This document shows, one piece after another, positions 10,028-18,868 of a stretch of 64,000 nucleotides of DNA (its first letter is position 1; each line of letters opens with the position of its first letter). Origin of the DNA: Beijerinckiaceae bacterium RH AL1 (lineage in GTDB: Bacteria > Pseudomonadota > Alphaproteobacteria > Rhizobiales > Beijerinckiaceae); contig LR590083.2 in NCBI GenBank assembly GCA_901457705.2, positions 792,501 through 856,500 on the forward strand, given 5' to 3'. The translations under genes and the position numbers were made by a program. Below the pieces are notes generated by a model, which worked only from the letters and a program-made list of their open reading frames with translations, had not been told where the DNA came from and did no database searches.

Positions 10028-10372
10028 ATGATCGAGAGATTTGGAGTGTCCCTGGCGGCGGCCGCGGGACTCGCGTCGGCCTTGGCCTTGGCGGGGTGCA
10101 ACGAGACCGGCGGCATGCCCGGCCCGAGCGCGGCGTCGCCGATCGCCGTCTCCTCCTTCAACCTGCCGCCCGGCGCGGCGTGCACGAAGGAAATCGGCGC
10201 CTACCAGAACGTGACGAAGAGCGACCTCGACACCGGCAACCTCGAGCAGAAGGTCTACGACCAGATCCAGCACGAGCTGGCCCGCGCTGCCACCGCCTGC
10301 TCGGCTGGCAACGGCGGCGAGGCGCATTCCATCGTCGCCGCCTCGAAGTCGAAGCACGGCTACCGCGCCTAG
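10028..10372 (+). CDS. Putative outer-membrane lipoprotein
   Basis: A 114-residue protein with a type II signal peptide: MIERFGVSLAAAAGLASALALAGC, with a lipobox LALAGC and Cys24 as the lipidation site. After it comes a Gly/Pro/Ser-rich linker and a short domain with two cysteines (near residues 52 and 91) that could form a disulfide in the periplasm. The residue after the lipidated cysteine is Asn, not Asp, which by the usual rule favours transport to the outer membrane. The function is unknown. It is preceded by an intrinsic terminator and so has its own promoter; GGGAGCGGGCGAGTC before ATG 10028 supplies the ribosome-binding site. It converges on the tetR gene, 21 bp apart. Confidence 0.75.
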   Translation: MIERFGVSLAAAAGLASALALAGCNETGGMPGPSAASPIAVSSFNLPPGAACTKEIGAYQNVTKSDLDTGNLEQKVYDQIQHELARAATACSAGNGGEAHSIVAASKSKHGYRA

Positions 10373-10393
10373 CGGGCGCAACCCGCCACAAGC

Positions 10394-11011
10394 CTAGGCC
10401 AGCTTGCCGCCGGTCAGGTCCTCGACAAGCGTGATCGTGAGCGCGCGCATGGCGTCGCGGCGGGCGCCGACGGCGTCGGCGAGGGAGGCGCCGATCAGGC
10501 CTTCGGCCAGGGCCAGCATGGTCACGAGCGACACGATGTGCCGCGCGCGCGCAGCAGCATTCTCGTCCGGCATCCAGGGCTCGAGCGCGGCGACGAGGGC
10601 CTGGGTGGCTTCGCCGAGGCCGATCTTGTCGCCGGACGCGCCGGTCAGCACCGACCACGCCATCAGGATCGCGATGCCGCCCGCATCGTAGGCGTCGAAC
10701 ACCTGGTTCACGATCGCCGCCGTGTCCGGCGGGGCGTCGCCGGCCTGCGCGACGAGGGTCGTCGCGCGCCGCGTGAGATCGAGCACCATCTCGTCCTTCA
10801 GCGCCGCCTGGTAGGCGTCGGCCGAGCCGAAATGATGGATCAGGTTGGCGTGGCTCATGCCGAGCTCGGCCCCGACGGCCTTCAGCGTGAGCGCGCTCGG
10901 GCCGCGGGCGATCAACAGGCGGCGGCCGACCTCGAGCGCGTCGCGGCGCACGTCCTCCGGCTTGCGCCGCCGTTCAACCGACGGAGGGGCTGTCGTCCGT
11001 CTAATTGACAT
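10394..11011 (-). CDS. TetR-family transcriptional regulator
   Basis: A 205-residue one-component repressor. Residues about 20-65 form the DNA-binding domain: DALEVGRRLLIARGPSALTL followed by VGAELGMSHANLIHHFGS, the expected helix-turn-helix. The C-terminal half is an all-helical ligand pocket typical of the family. It is divergent from the short-chain dehydrogenase/monooxygenase pair, so it most likely represses that pair and itself. A perfect 14-bp palindrome lies across its start codon. ATG 11011 is inside the left arm of that palindrome, which would place an operator over the translation start; a later start is possible but would shorten the conserved N-terminal arm. The effector is unknown. 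Confidence 0.88.
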   Translation of the reverse strand: MSIRRTTAPPSVERRRKPEDVRRDALEVGRRLLIARGPSALTLKAVGAELGMSHANLIHHFGSADAYQAALKDEMVLDLTRRATTLVAQAGDAPPDTAAIVNQVFDAYDAGGIAILMAWSVLTGASGDKIGLGEATQALVAALEPWMPDENAAARARHIVSLVTMLALAEGLIGASLADAVGARRDAMRALTITLVEDLTGGKLA

Positions 11012-11019
11012 CTATGTCA
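11005..11019. promoter_or_regulatory. Candidate TetR operator overlapping a -35 box
   Basis: TGACATCTATGTCA (11006-11019) is a perfect palindrome of two 6-base arms around CT, the size expected for a TetR-family site. TTGACA at 11005-11010 also matches a sigma-70 -35 element for the rightward gene, with TATTGG at 11027-11032 (16-bp spacer) as a weak -10. Repressor bound here would block both divergent promoters. The assignment rests on position and symmetry only. Confidence 0.6.
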
Positions 11020-11038
11020 GTAAGCCTATTGGTAGGAT

Positions 11039-11860
11039 ATGCCAGCAAAAGCCTCCATGCGTCTACAGGATCGCGTCGGCCTCGTCACCGGGGCCGCGAG
11101 CGGGATCGGCCGTGCCATCGCGCTGTCGCTCGCCCGGCGCGGCTGCCATGTCGCGCTTGCCGACCGCGATGCGGCGGGTCTCGCGGAGACCGCCGCGCTG
11201 CTGCCGGCCGGCGTGCGCGTGAGCCTGCATGTGCTCGATGTCTCCGATGCCGCGGCGATCGCGGCGCTGCCGGCCAAGATCATGGCCGAGCACGGCCGCA
11301 TCGACCTGCTCGTCAACAATGCCGGCGTTGCCATCGGCGGAACGTTCGAGCAGGTCTCGGCCGAGGACTTCGACTGGCTTTTTGCGATCAACTTCCACGC
11401 GGTCGTCCGGCTCACGCGCGCGTTCCTGCCGCTCCTGAAGGCGAGCGACGACGCGCGGCTCGTCAACATTTCCAGTCTCTTCGGCCTGATCGCGCCACCC
11501 GGCCAGACGGCCTATGTGGCCTCGAAGTTCGCCGTGCGCGGGTTCTCGGAATCGCTGCGCCACGAGCTCGCGGCGACGCCCGTCGGCGTGACGGTCGTGC
11601 ATCCCGGCGGCGTCGCCACGGCGATCGCCCGCAACGCTCGGCCGCCGGTCGGCGTCGATCCCGCCATGGCCGAGAAGGAGCGGGTCAGCTTCGAGGCGTT
11701 CCTGAAGATGCCGCCGGCTGAGGCGGGCGAGACCATCGTCAAGGGCGTGGAGCGCCGAAAGCCGCGCATCGTCGTCGGCAACGACGCGAAGTTCGCCGCG
11801 CTGATCGAGCGCATCGCGCCGGTCGGCTATTGGAGCATCTTGTCGCGCGGGAGGACCTGA
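11039..11860 (+). CDS. Short-chain dehydrogenase/reductase
   Basis: A 273-residue classical SDR that oxidises or reduces an alcohol/ketone with NAD(P). Seen: the cofactor motif TGAASGIG (18-25), NNAG (93-96), and the catalytic Ser in NISS (145/146) with Tyr159 and Lys163 (YxxxK). ADRD after the second strand has an acidic residue, which usually favours NAD over NADP. ATG 11039 is used; ATG 11057 (MRLQDRV) is an equally plausible start because neither has a strong ribosome-binding site. The stop is two bases before the monooxygenase ATG, so the two are co-transcribed. An alcohol dehydrogenase paired with a Baeyer-Villiger-type enzyme is the known logic of alkanol and cyclic-alcohol breakdown; the substrate here is unknown. 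Confidence 0.88.
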   Translation: MPAKASMRLQDRVGLVTGAASGIGRAIALSLARRGCHVALADRDAAGLAETAALLPAGVRVSLHVLDVSDAAAIAALPAKIMAEHGRIDLLVNNAGVAIGGTFEQVSAEDFDWLFAINFHAVVRLTRAFLPLLKASDDARLVNISSLFGLIAPPGQTAYVASKFAVRGFSESLRHELAATPVGVTVVHPGGVATAIARNARPPVGVDPAMAEKERVSFEAFLKMPPAEAGETIVKGVERRKPRIVVGNDAKFAALIERIAPVGYWSILSRGRT

Positions 11861-11862
11861 AG

Positions 11863-13329
11863 ATGAGCGAGCACTTCGACGTCGTCGTCATCGGCGCCGG
11901 CCTGTCCGGCATCGGCGCCGGCTATCACCTGCAGACGAGCCTGCCGGGCAAGAGCTACTGCATCCTGGAGAGTCGCGAGGCGATCGGCGGCACCTGGGAT
12001 CTCTTCAAGTATCCCGGCCTGCGCTCCGACTCGGACATGTACACGCTGGGCTACTCGTTCCGCCCCTGGACCGAGGGCAAGGCGATCGCCGACGGCGCCT
12101 CGATCCTGCAGTACATCCGCGACACGGCGCGCGAGAACGGCATCGACAAGCACATCCGCTTCCGGCACGCGGTGAAGCGGCTGTCCTGGTCGTCGCGCGA
12201 CGCGCGCTGGACGATCGAGGCCGAGCGCGACGGCGCGCCGGTCACGCTGACGGCAGGCTTCGTCTTCACCTGCACCGGCTACTACGACTACGAGGCGGGC
12301 TACATGCCCGAGTTTCCCGGCGCCGAGCGCTACCGGGGCGCGCTCGTGCACCCGCAGAAATGGCCGGACCAGCTCGACTACGCCAACAAGCGCGTCGTCG
12401 TCATCGGCAGCGGCGCGACGGCGGTGACGCTCGTCCCGGCGATGGCGCAGACCGCCGACCACGTCACCATGCTGCAGCGCTCGCCGTCCTACGTCGTCTC
12501 GATGCCGGCGCGCGACAAGCTCGCCGACTGGCTGCGGGCGCGCCTGCCGGCCAAGCTCGCCTACGCGCTGGTGCGCTGGCGCAACGTCGCCGTCACGATG
12601 ACCTTCTACAAGCTCGCGCGCTCGCGCCCCGCGCAGTTCAAGGCCCGCGTCATCGGCATGGTGCAGAAGGCGCTCGGCCCGACCTACGACGTCGCCACCC
12701 ACTTCACGCCGCGCTACGACCCGTGGGACCAGCGGCTCTGCCTGGTGCCCGACGACGACCTGTTCCGCTCGCTCAAGAAGGGCAAGGCGGAGATGGTCAC
12801 CGACACGATCGACACCTTCACCGAGACGGGGCTGCGGCTGTCGTCGGGTCGCGAGCTGGCGGCGGACGTCGTCGTCGCGGCGACGGGGCTGAAGCTCAAG
12901 CTGCTCGGCGGCGTCAAGCTCGAGGTCGACGGCGCGCCCGTCGATCTGGCGAAGACCATGACCTACAAGGGCATGATGTACTCGGGCGTCCCGAACCTCG
13001 CGAGCGCCATCGGCTACACCAACGCCTCGTGGACGCTGAAGTGCGACCTCACCTGTGCCTACGTCTGCCGCCTGCTGGCCTACATGGACCGCAAGGGCTT
13101 CGTCGCCTGCACGCCGCGCCTCGCCGACCCCTCCGTGGAGGCGAAGCCGCTGATCGACTTCTCGTCCGGCTACATCCAGCGGGCGATCGACCAATTCCCG
13201 AAGCAGGGCACGAAGACGCCGTGGCGGCTCTACCAGAACTACGTGCTCGACTGGTTCTCGCTGAAGCTCGGCTCCGTGCGGGACAGCGCGATGGTGTTCT
13301 CGAAGGCGGGCGTGCTTCCTCCCCGTTGA
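11863..13329 (+). CDS. Flavin monooxygenase, Baeyer-Villiger type
   Basis: A 488-residue FAD/NADPH monooxygenase. Residues 7-21 hold the FAD motif VVVIGAGLSGIGAGY, 178-187 the NADPH motif VVVIGSGATA, and between them YRGALVHPQKWP (157-168) matches the Baeyer-Villiger fingerprint FxGxxxHxxxWP, with Tyr for the first Phe. Such enzymes insert oxygen next to a ketone to give an ester or lactone. The start is ATG 11863, with GGAGG nine bases upstream inside the end of the SDR gene; the TTG start 33 bp earlier is rejected. It sits two bases after the SDR and shares its promoter. Together they suggest alcohol to ketone to ester, under the divergent TetR protein. The substrate cannot be read from sequence. 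Confidence 0.88.
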   Translation: MSEHFDVVVIGAGLSGIGAGYHLQTSLPGKSYCILESREAIGGTWDLFKYPGLRSDSDMYTLGYSFRPWTEGKAIADGASILQYIRDTARENGIDKHIRFRHAVKRLSWSSRDARWTIEAERDGAPVTLTAGFVFTCTGYYDYEAGYMPEFPGAERYRGALVHPQKWPDQLDYANKRVVVIGSGATAVTLVPAMAQTADHVTMLQRSPSYVVSMPARDKLADWLRARLPAKLAYALVRWRNVAVTMTFYKLARSRPAQFKARVIGMVQKALGPTYDVATHFTPRYDPWDQRLCLVPDDDLFRSLKKGKAEMVTDTIDTFTETGLRLSSGRELAADVVVAATGLKLKLLGGVKLEVDGAPVDLAKTMTYKGMMYSGVPNLASAIGYTNASWTLKCDLTCAYVCRLLAYMDRKGFVACTPRLADPSVEAKPLIDFSSGYIQRAIDQFPKQGTKTPWRLYQNYVLDWFSLKLGSVRDSAMVFSKAGVLPPR

Positions 13330-13338
13330 GCGGGGAGG
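13318..13338. terminator. Hairpin spanning the monooxygenase stop codon
   Basis: CCTCCCCG (13318-13325) and CGGGGAGG (13331-13338) form a perfect 8-bp stem whose 5-base loop contains part of the TGA stop. It lies between convergent genes and may end transcription from either side. No T-run follows, so confidence is limited. Confidence 0.45.
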
Positions 13339-13348
13339 ACCGAGCGCG

Positions 13349-14155
13349 TCAGACCAGCGTCAGCCCTCTCGCCGCGAAAGCCCGCGCGATGGCCGGGCTC
13401 AAGCGCTTGCCGCTCGTGAAATGCACGGGGATCGGCTGCGGCTCTGGTGCGCCTTTCTCGAACCCGGTCTCGGCGAGCACGCTGTCGGTCCGGCGCGCGA
13501 TGGCGGGGGCAGGGTCGAGCCAGGTGACCGGCCATGGCGCCAGGGCCGTGAAGCGGTCGACGAGCAGCGGGTAGTGCGTGCAGGCGAGCACGACGACGTC
13601 GGTGCGGCGCTCGCCATCTCCGTCCTGGACGAAGCACGGCGCGATCTCGGCGGCGATCGCCTCGTCCGCGACCGGCGCGCCGGCCATCGCCGCCTCGGCG
13701 ATCGCGGCGAGCTTCGTCGAGCCGACCAGGGTGACGGCGCAGCCGGCGGCGAAGCTGTCGATGAGCGCCCGCGTGTACTCGCGCTGCACCGTGCCGGGCG
13801 TCGCCAGCACCGACACGAGCCGCGAGCGCGACAGCGCGGCAGCCGGCTTGATGGCCGGCACCGTGCCGACGAACGGCAGGTTCGGCAGCGCCTCGCGCAG
13901 ATCGGCCAGCACGAGCGTCGAGGCCGTGTTGCAGGCGACGACGCAAAGGTCGGGGCGGATGTCGTCGACGAGCTTGCGCATCAGCGCGACGACGCGCGGC
14001 CCGAGCTCGGCCGCCGACCAGTCGCCATAGGGGAAGCCGGCGTCGTCGGCGGCGTAGGTGATCCGCGCGTCGGGCCGCAGCCTGGCGACCTCGCTCGCCA
14101 CGGTGAGGCCGCCGAGGCCGGAATCGAAGACGAGGATGTTCGCGGGCGCGGCCAT
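13349..14155 (-). CDS. murI: Glutamate racemase
   Basis: A 268-residue cytoplasmic enzyme converting L- to D-glutamate for peptidoglycan. It has the full set of family signatures: [10 protein letters not shown] with Asp11 and Ser12, FPYGDW (41-46), VACNTAST with catalytic Cys75, and ACTHYPLL with the second catalytic Cys192 beside His194. The open frame begins at 14227, but the preceding 24 residues (Arg/Pro-rich) are not part of the family, so ATG 14155 ([13 protein letters not shown]) is chosen. It converges on the monooxygenase gene across a hairpin and appears monocistronic. Confidence 0.95.
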   Translation of the reverse strand: MAAPANILVFDSGLGGLTVASEVARLRPDARITYAADDAGFPYGDWSAAELGPRVVALMRKLVDDIRPDLCVVACNTASTLVLADLREALPNLPFVGTVPAIKPAAALSRSRLVSVLATPGTVQREYTRALIDSFAAGCAVTLVGSTKLAAIAEAAMAGAPVADEAIAAEIAPCFVQDGDGERRTDVVVLACTHYPLLVDRFTALAPWPVTWLDPAPAIARRTDSVLAETGFEKGAPEPQPIPVHFTSGKRLSPAIARAFAARGLTLV

Positions 14156-14278
14156 GGCCTCCGGCGGGCAGGGTGGGAGAGGGCGCGGGGCTCTATAGCG
14201 GCTTCCCGCCGCGAGATCGACAAGCATGGCCCGCGCAAGAGAGCACGGGCTGCTTAACGCTCCCCGAACGCCGCTGCC

Positions 14279-15468
14279 TCAGAGATAGGCCAGCCACCAG
14301 TCGCGCCGGCGCGACTTCAGGCGCTCGTACCAGGCCGCCAGCGGCCACAGCGCCAGGACGACGCAGATCCAGGCGAGATAGACGGCCGGGAGGCCGACGC
14401 CCGACTTCGCCGCGGCGAGCGCGTCCTCGGGCGGCCCCCAAAAGTCAGCCGGGGCGCCACGCCCATCGCCAGGCGCGTGAGCACCGCAGCGCCGTGCGCG
14501 ACATAGAGATGGATAAGATAGACGAAGAGCGGGACGCGGCCGAAGGTCAGGATCATCCGGCCGAAGGCGCCGCCGAGCCGCGCGACCGCCGGCGCGATGG
14601 TGAAGACGATCCCCAGGGTGGCGAGCGTGTAGTCGAGCGAGGGCGGATACTTCGTCACCTTGAGGAACGAGAGGATCGTGTGGGTGGCGTCCTGCTGCGT
14701 CGCCCAGGGTGCGGGGTCGCCGTAGCCGTCGGGGCCGCGCAGCAGCGCGAAGCCGGCGAGCATGGCGAGGCCGAGGCCGACGAGCAGGCGATCGCGGCGC
14801 TCCGGCGCCAGCAGGAACAGGCGACCCGCACCGAAGCCGCAGGCCATGAGCCCGAACCACGGCAGCGCGGGATAGGGCACGTAGCCGTGCGGGATGCGGC
14901 CCGGCTCGACGAACAGGGTCCACAGGAGGTCGAGCGGCGGCGTGCTCGGGGCAGGAACGTGGGCGAGCAGGTCGTGGGCGCCGACGATGGCGAAGCCCAG
15001 CGCCAGCACGACGGCGGGCGGCATCAGGGTGCAGGGCGCGAGCAGGATGAAGCTCATGCCGATCGCCCAGATCACCTGCAGGAGAAAGAACGGCTCGTCG
15101 AAGCCGAACCCGAAGGAGACCCAGGTGAGCTCCAGCGCGATGAGCCACAGGCCGCGCGTGACAAGGAAGCGCACCAGCGGCAGGCCGCGCTTGCCCCGCT
15201 CCCATTGCAGGAAGACCGCGACGCCGGCGAGCGTCACGAAGGTCGGGGCGCAGAGGTGGGTGATCCAGCGGGTCGCGAAGAGGGCGACGGTGGTGTGGGC
15301 GAGATCGGTCGGCGAGAAGGGCTCGCGGGTGAAGAAGTCGCGCACGTGGTCGAGCACCATCAGGACGATGACGAGGCCGCGCAGCTTGTCGATGATCTCG
15401 AGCCGCGGCCGGGGCGTTCCGGCCTGCGGCTCCGTGACGGGATCGGCAACGAGGGGCGTGTCGAGCAT
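14279..15468 (-). pseudogene. DUF1624/heparan-glucosaminide N-acetyltransferase-like membrane protein (frameshifted)
   Basis: A polytopic membrane protein, about 396 residues when repaired, of the DUF1624 acyltransferase-like family. It starts at ATG 15468 and shows the family N-terminus RLEIIDKLRGLVIVLMVLDHVRDFF, whose LDHVRD motif holds the conserved His, then about ten hydrophobic segments. The frame is intact to MGVAP and then breaks at about 14452-14456 in a run of four C. Adding one C rejoins it to ADFWGPPEDALAAAKSG, then AVYLAWICVVLALWPLAAWY and the basic end KSRRRDWWLAYL at 14279, the expected last helix and tail. Homologues transfer acetyl groups to sugars across the membrane; the substrate here is unknown. 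The defect is either a homopolymer sequencing error or a recent mutation. Confidence 0.75.
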
Positions 15469-15586
15469 GGGGCCTTTCGAGCGCGCGGCGCCACCCGCCA
15501 CGCCGCAGAGATAGGGCCGCCCGGCACGGTTCGCCCATGTCGAACGGCGTCACGTCCTCGTGTTGCGGCGCGGTGAGCTTCGCCTT

Positions 15587-15603
15587 ATTGGAAGCCTTCC
15601 AGA
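15587..15603. promoter_or_regulatory. Palindrome upstream of sdhC, resembling an iron-control (Irr) element
   Basis: TGGAAGCCTTCCA (15589-15601) is a perfect 13-base palindrome, 26 bp before the sdhC start. In the frame ATTGGAA-GCC-TTCCAGA it matches 10 of the 14 defined positions of the rhizobial Irr-box consensus TTTAGAA-N3-TTCTAAA. Succinate dehydrogenase is an iron-sulfur and haem enzyme, so iron control would be sensible. The match is partial and untested. Confidence 0.35.
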
Positions 15604-15627
15604 TTTCCAGAGCGCCGCAAAGCACAG

Positions 15628-16038
15628 ATGGCCGAGACGAAGCCCAGCCCGATCCAGACGGCCGCCGCCCGGCCGCTATCGCCGCATCTCATGATCTACC
15701 GGCCGATGCTGACGATGATGATGTCGATTGCCCATCGCATCACCGGCATCGCGCTCTACGTCGGCGCGCTGCTGCTCGCCTGGTATCTCATCGCGCTTGC
15801 GGGCGGCCCGGAGTCCTTCGCGACGGTGTCGGCGGTCTTCGGCTCGCTGCTGGGCAAGCTCGTGCTGTTCCTGTTCACCTGGGCGCTGTTCCACCACTTC
15901 ATGGGCGGCATCCGCCATTTCGTCTGGGACCTCGGCTACGGCATGGGCGCGCGCGAGCGCGAGCTGCTCGCCTGGGGCACGCTGATCGGCGGCCTCGCGC
16001 TCACGCTTATCGTGTGGCTCGCGGCGCTGCTCTTCTGA
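15628..16038 (+). CDS. sdhC: Succinate dehydrogenase cytochrome b556 subunit
   Basis: A 136-residue membrane anchor of complex II, with three transmembrane helices. RPLSPHLMIYRP (15-26) and SIAHRITG (33-40) form the quinone-site entry, and LFHHFMGGIRHFVWD (88-101) contains the haem b ligand histidine. With SdhD it binds haem b and ubiquinone and holds the SdhAB head. ATG 15628 is the first gene of sdhC-sdhD-sdhA-(two small genes)-sdhB; a palindrome resembling an Irr box lies 26 bp before it. Length and motifs are normal for alphaproteobacteria. Confidence 0.95.
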   Translation: MAETKPSPIQTAAARPLSPHLMIYRPMLTMMMSIAHRITGIALYVGALLLAWYLIALAGGPESFATVSAVFGSLLGKLVLFLFTWALFHHFMGGIRHFVWDLGYGMGARERELLAWGTLIGGLALTLIVWLAALLF

Positions 16039-16049
16039 GGATCGACATC

Positions 16050-16463
16050 ATGGCCACGAACCCGAAGACCATCGAGCCCAAGTCGATCCAGACCTGGGGC
16101 AAGAAGGTCCGCTACCTCGGCGCCGCCCATTCCGGCACCGGCGCCGCCCGCATCATGCATCTCACCTCGGTCGCGCTGATGCCGCTGGCGATCGCCTTCG
16201 TGTGGATACTGGCGCGCATGTCGCGCATGGACTTTGCCGAAGCGCGCGCCGAGCTCGGCAGCATCGGGCCGGCGATCCTGATGATCCTCTTCGTCGGCGC
16301 GGCGCTTTGGCACATGAAGGTCGGCATGCAGTCGATCGTCGATGACTATATCCATGACAAGCATCTCAAGGAGGCGTCGTTGCTGGCGAACACCTTCTTT
16401 GCCGTCGTGCTCGCCGCCTGCTGCTTCTACGCGATCCTGAGGATGGGCTTCGCGCCCGTCTGA
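16050..16463 (+). CDS. sdhD: Succinate dehydrogenase membrane anchor subunit
   Basis: A 137-residue second anchor subunit of complex II with three transmembrane helices (about residues 40-60, 72-95, 110-130). [17 protein letters not shown] holds His88, the second haem b ligand, and the Asp-Tyr pair (99-100) that hydrogen-bonds ubiquinone. ATG 16050 lies 11 bp after the sdhC stop, with GAGG upstream. The 20-residue hydrophilic N-terminus ([19 protein letters not shown]) is typical of Hyphomicrobiales SdhD. Confidence 0.94.
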   Translation: MATNPKTIEPKSIQTWGKKVRYLGAAHSGTGAARIMHLTSVALMPLAIAFVWILARMSRMDFAEARAELGSIGPAILMILFVGAALWHMKVGMQSIVDDYIHDKHLKEASLLANTFFAVVLAACCFYAILRMGFAPV

Positions 16464-16495
16464 GCAAAAGAAATCTTCGAAAGGCGCTTCCTCGC

Positions 16496-18331
16496 ATGGC
16501 CTCGAACGGCTCCACCAACGGCTCGGCTCCCGCGCAGAACGGCAAGGCCTATCCCATCACCGACCACACGTTCGACGTCGTCGTCGTGGGTGCCGGCGGC
16601 GCGGGGCTGCGCGCCACGGTCGGCTGCTCGCAGGCGGGCCTGCGCACGGCCTGCGTGACCAAGGTGTTCCCGACGCGCTCGCACACGGTCGCGGCGCAGG
16701 GCGGCGTCGCCGCCTCGCTCGCCAACATGGGCCCCGACAACTGGAAGTGGCACATGTACGACACCGTGAAGGGGTCGGACTGGCTCGGCGACCAGGATGC
16801 CATCGAGTACCTCTGCCGCAACGCGCCGCAGGCCGTCTACGAGCTCGAGCACTGGGGCGTGCCGTTCTCGCGCACCGAGGAAGGCAAGATCTACCAGCGC
16901 CCGTTCGGCGGCATGACCACGGACTTCGGCAAGGGCCCGCCGGCGCAGCGCACCTGCGCCGCCGCCGACCGCACCGGCCACGCGATCCTGCACACGCTCT
17001 ACGGCCAGGCGCTGAAGAACGACACCGAGTTCTTCATCGAGTTCTTCGCGATCGACCTCATCATGGACGAGGGGCGCTGCGTCGGCGTCGTCTGCCTCAA
17101 GCTCGACGACGGCACGATCCACCGCTTCCGCGCGCAGATGGTCATCCTCGCGACCGGCGGCTACGGCCGCGCCTACTTCTCGGCGACCTCGGCGCACACC
17201 TGCACCGGCGACGGCAACGCCATGGTGCTGCGCGCCGGCCTGCCGTTGCAGGACATGGAGTTCGTGCAGTTCCACCCGACCGGCATCTACGGCGCCGGCT
17301 GCCTCATCACCGAGGGCGCGCGCGGCGAGGGCGGCTACCTCACCAACGGCCAGGGCGAGCGCTTCATGGAGCGCTACGCGCCGAGCGTGAAGGACCTCGC
17401 CCCGCGCGACATGGTCTCGCGCGCCATGACCATGGAGATCCGCGAGGGCCGCGGCGTCGGCAAGGACAAGGACCACATCTACCTGCACCTCGATCATCTC
17501 GATCCGAAGGTGCTGCACGAGCGGCTGCCGGGCATCTCGGAGTCGGCGCGCATCTTCGCCGGCGTCGACCTCACCAAGGAGCCGATCCCGGTGCTGCCGA
17601 CCGTGCACTACAACATGGGTGGCATCCCCACCAACTATCACGGCGAGGTGCTGACCTCGAAGGACGGCGATCCCGACGTCATCGTGCCCGGCCTGATGGC
17701 GATCGGCGAGGCCGCCTGCGTCTCGGTGCACGGCGCCAACCGTTTGGGCTCCAACTCCCTGATCGATCTCGTGGTGTTCGGGCGCGCCGCCGGCCTCAAG
17801 GCCGCGCAGGTCGTGACGCCGGGCGCCAAGCAGGCCGAGCTGCCGTCGGGCTCCGCCGACAAGGCGCTGTCGCGCCTCGACCATTTCCGTCATGCCACCG
17901 GCCCGGTGCCGACCGCCGAGATGCGGCTGCGCATGCAGAAGGTGATGCAAGAGAACTGCGCCGTCTACCGCACCGGCGAGACGTTGGAGGAGGGCTCGGA
18001 GAAGATCCACAAGGTGTGGGGCGATGCGCGCGACATCGGCGTCACCGACCGCTCGCTGATCTGGAACTCCGACCTTATCGAGACGCTCGAGTTCGACAAT
18101 CTCATCGTCCAGGCCGTCGTGACGATGGACGGCGCGAAGAACCGCACGGAATCGCGCGGCGCCCATGCCCGCGAGGATTTCTCCGAGCGCGACGACAAGG
18201 CCTGGATGAAGCACACGCTGGCGACCGTCGATCCCGAGTCGAGGACGATCTCGATCGACTACCGCCCGGTGCACTCCTACACGATGTCGAACGACATGCA
18301 GTACATCGAGCCGAAGGCGCGGGTGTACTGA
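16496..18331 (+). CDS. sdhA: Succinate dehydrogenase flavoprotein subunit
   Basis: A 611-residue catalytic subunit oxidising succinate to fumarate. The FAD motif [13 protein letters not shown] is at 28-40, and [10 protein letters not shown] carries His63, to which FAD is covalently bound. The active-site stretch includes [17 protein letters not shown] and [22 protein letters not shown]. The length agrees with the family. The first 20 residues are Ser/Asn/Gly-rich and variable, so ATG 16496 is accepted without a strong test. It is third in the sdh operon; unusually, the gene that follows is not sdhB but a DUF4258/DUF2283 pair. Confidence 0.96.
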   Translation: MASNGSTNGSAPAQNGKAYPITDHTFDVVVVGAGGAGLRATVGCSQAGLRTACVTKVFPTRSHTVAAQGGVAASLANMGPDNWKWHMYDTVKGSDWLGDQDAIEYLCRNAPQAVYELEHWGVPFSRTEEGKIYQRPFGGMTTDFGKGPPAQRTCAAADRTGHAILHTLYGQALKNDTEFFIEFFAIDLIMDEGRCVGVVCLKLDDGTIHRFRAQMVILATGGYGRAYFSATSAHTCTGDGNAMVLRAGLPLQDMEFVQFHPTGIYGAGCLITEGARGEGGYLTNGQGERFMERYAPSVKDLAPRDMVSRAMTMEIREGRGVGKDKDHIYLHLDHLDPKVLHERLPGISESARIFAGVDLTKEPIPVLPTVHYNMGGIPTNYHGEVLTSKDGDPDVIVPGLMAIGEAACVSVHGANRLGSNSLIDLVVFGRAAGLKAAQVVTPGAKQAELPSGSADKALSRLDHFRHATGPVPTAEMRLRMQKVMQENCAVYRTGETLEEGSEKIHKVWGDARDIGVTDRSLIWNSDLIETLEFDNLIVQAVVTMDGAKNRTESRGAHAREDFSERDDKAWMKHTLATVDPESRTISIDYRPVHSYTMSNDMQYIEPKARVY

Positions 18332-18359
18332 GGATTCAACGGCTGGCGGTCGTCGCGGC

Positions 18360-18611
18360 ATGAAGGCGACGCGCTACTTCGAAGAGCAGGTTTTACGGAA
18401 GCGGCCCTACATCGATCGAGCATGGTGCCAGGCGGCGCTCGATCATCCGCTCCGACGGGAAGTGCAGGAGGACGGCAGGGTGCGCGTGTGGACGAAGGTC
18501 GATGTGATGGGTGGCGATCGTCCGCGATATCTTCGTGTCGTCCTGCTCGAGGACGGAGAGACCGTGCACAACGCTTTTCTCGATCGCGACTTTCGCGGGG
18601 AGGGCCTATGA
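18360..18611 (+). CDS. DUF4258-like small protein (possible RelE-type toxin)
   Basis: An 83-residue basic protein, MKATRYFEEQ..., with the pattern of DUF4258: an N-terminal helix with YIDRAWCQAAL, then DGRVRVWTKV, RYLRVVLLEDGETVHNAFLDRDF. DUF4258 is distantly related to RelE/HigB ribonuclease toxins. The next gene overlaps it by ATGA and encodes a DUF2283 protein, its usual partner. The pair lies inside the sdh operon in the same direction, 28 bp after sdhA. Whether it is an active toxin is not shown; catalytic residues of this family are not well defined. It could simply be a conserved regulatory pair. Confidence 0.7.
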   Translation: MKATRYFEEQVLRKRPYIDRAWCQAALDHPLRREVQEDGRVRVWTKVDVMGGDRPRYLRVVLLEDGETVHNAFLDRDFRGEGL

Positions 18612-18820
18612 GACTGCATTATTATCCGGAAACGGACAGCCTCTACATCGATCTGAACGAGGTCCCGGGCGTCGAGACGCGCCAGATCGTCGACGGTCTG
18701 CTGGCCGATTTCGACAGCGCCGGAAACGTGGTCGGGCTCGACATCGAGCATGCCTCCGTCAAGCTCGATCTCTCGAAGATCGAGACGATCTCCCTGCCTC
18801 CAACACATGCTGCAGCCTGA
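18608..18820 (+). CDS. DUF2283 family protein (possible antitoxin partner)
   Basis: A 70-residue acidic protein with a clear DUF2283 pattern: MRLHYYPETDSLYIDL, then IVDGLLADFDSAGNVVGLDIEHAS near residues 28-51. It starts by ATGA overlap with the DUF4258 gene, so the two are translationally coupled. DUF2283 proteins are often paired with DUF4258 or HicA-like proteins and are thought to act as antitoxins; that role is inference here. There are 48 bp to the sdhB start, enough for no independent promoter to be obvious. Confidence 0.8.
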   Translation: MRLHYYPETDSLYIDLNEVPGVETRQIVDGLLADFDSAGNVVGLDIEHASVKLDLSKIETISLPPTHAAA

Positions 18821-18868
18821 CTTGATGTCGGCTCGCGAGCGCTGACACGCGGCTTACCGGAACGGATC

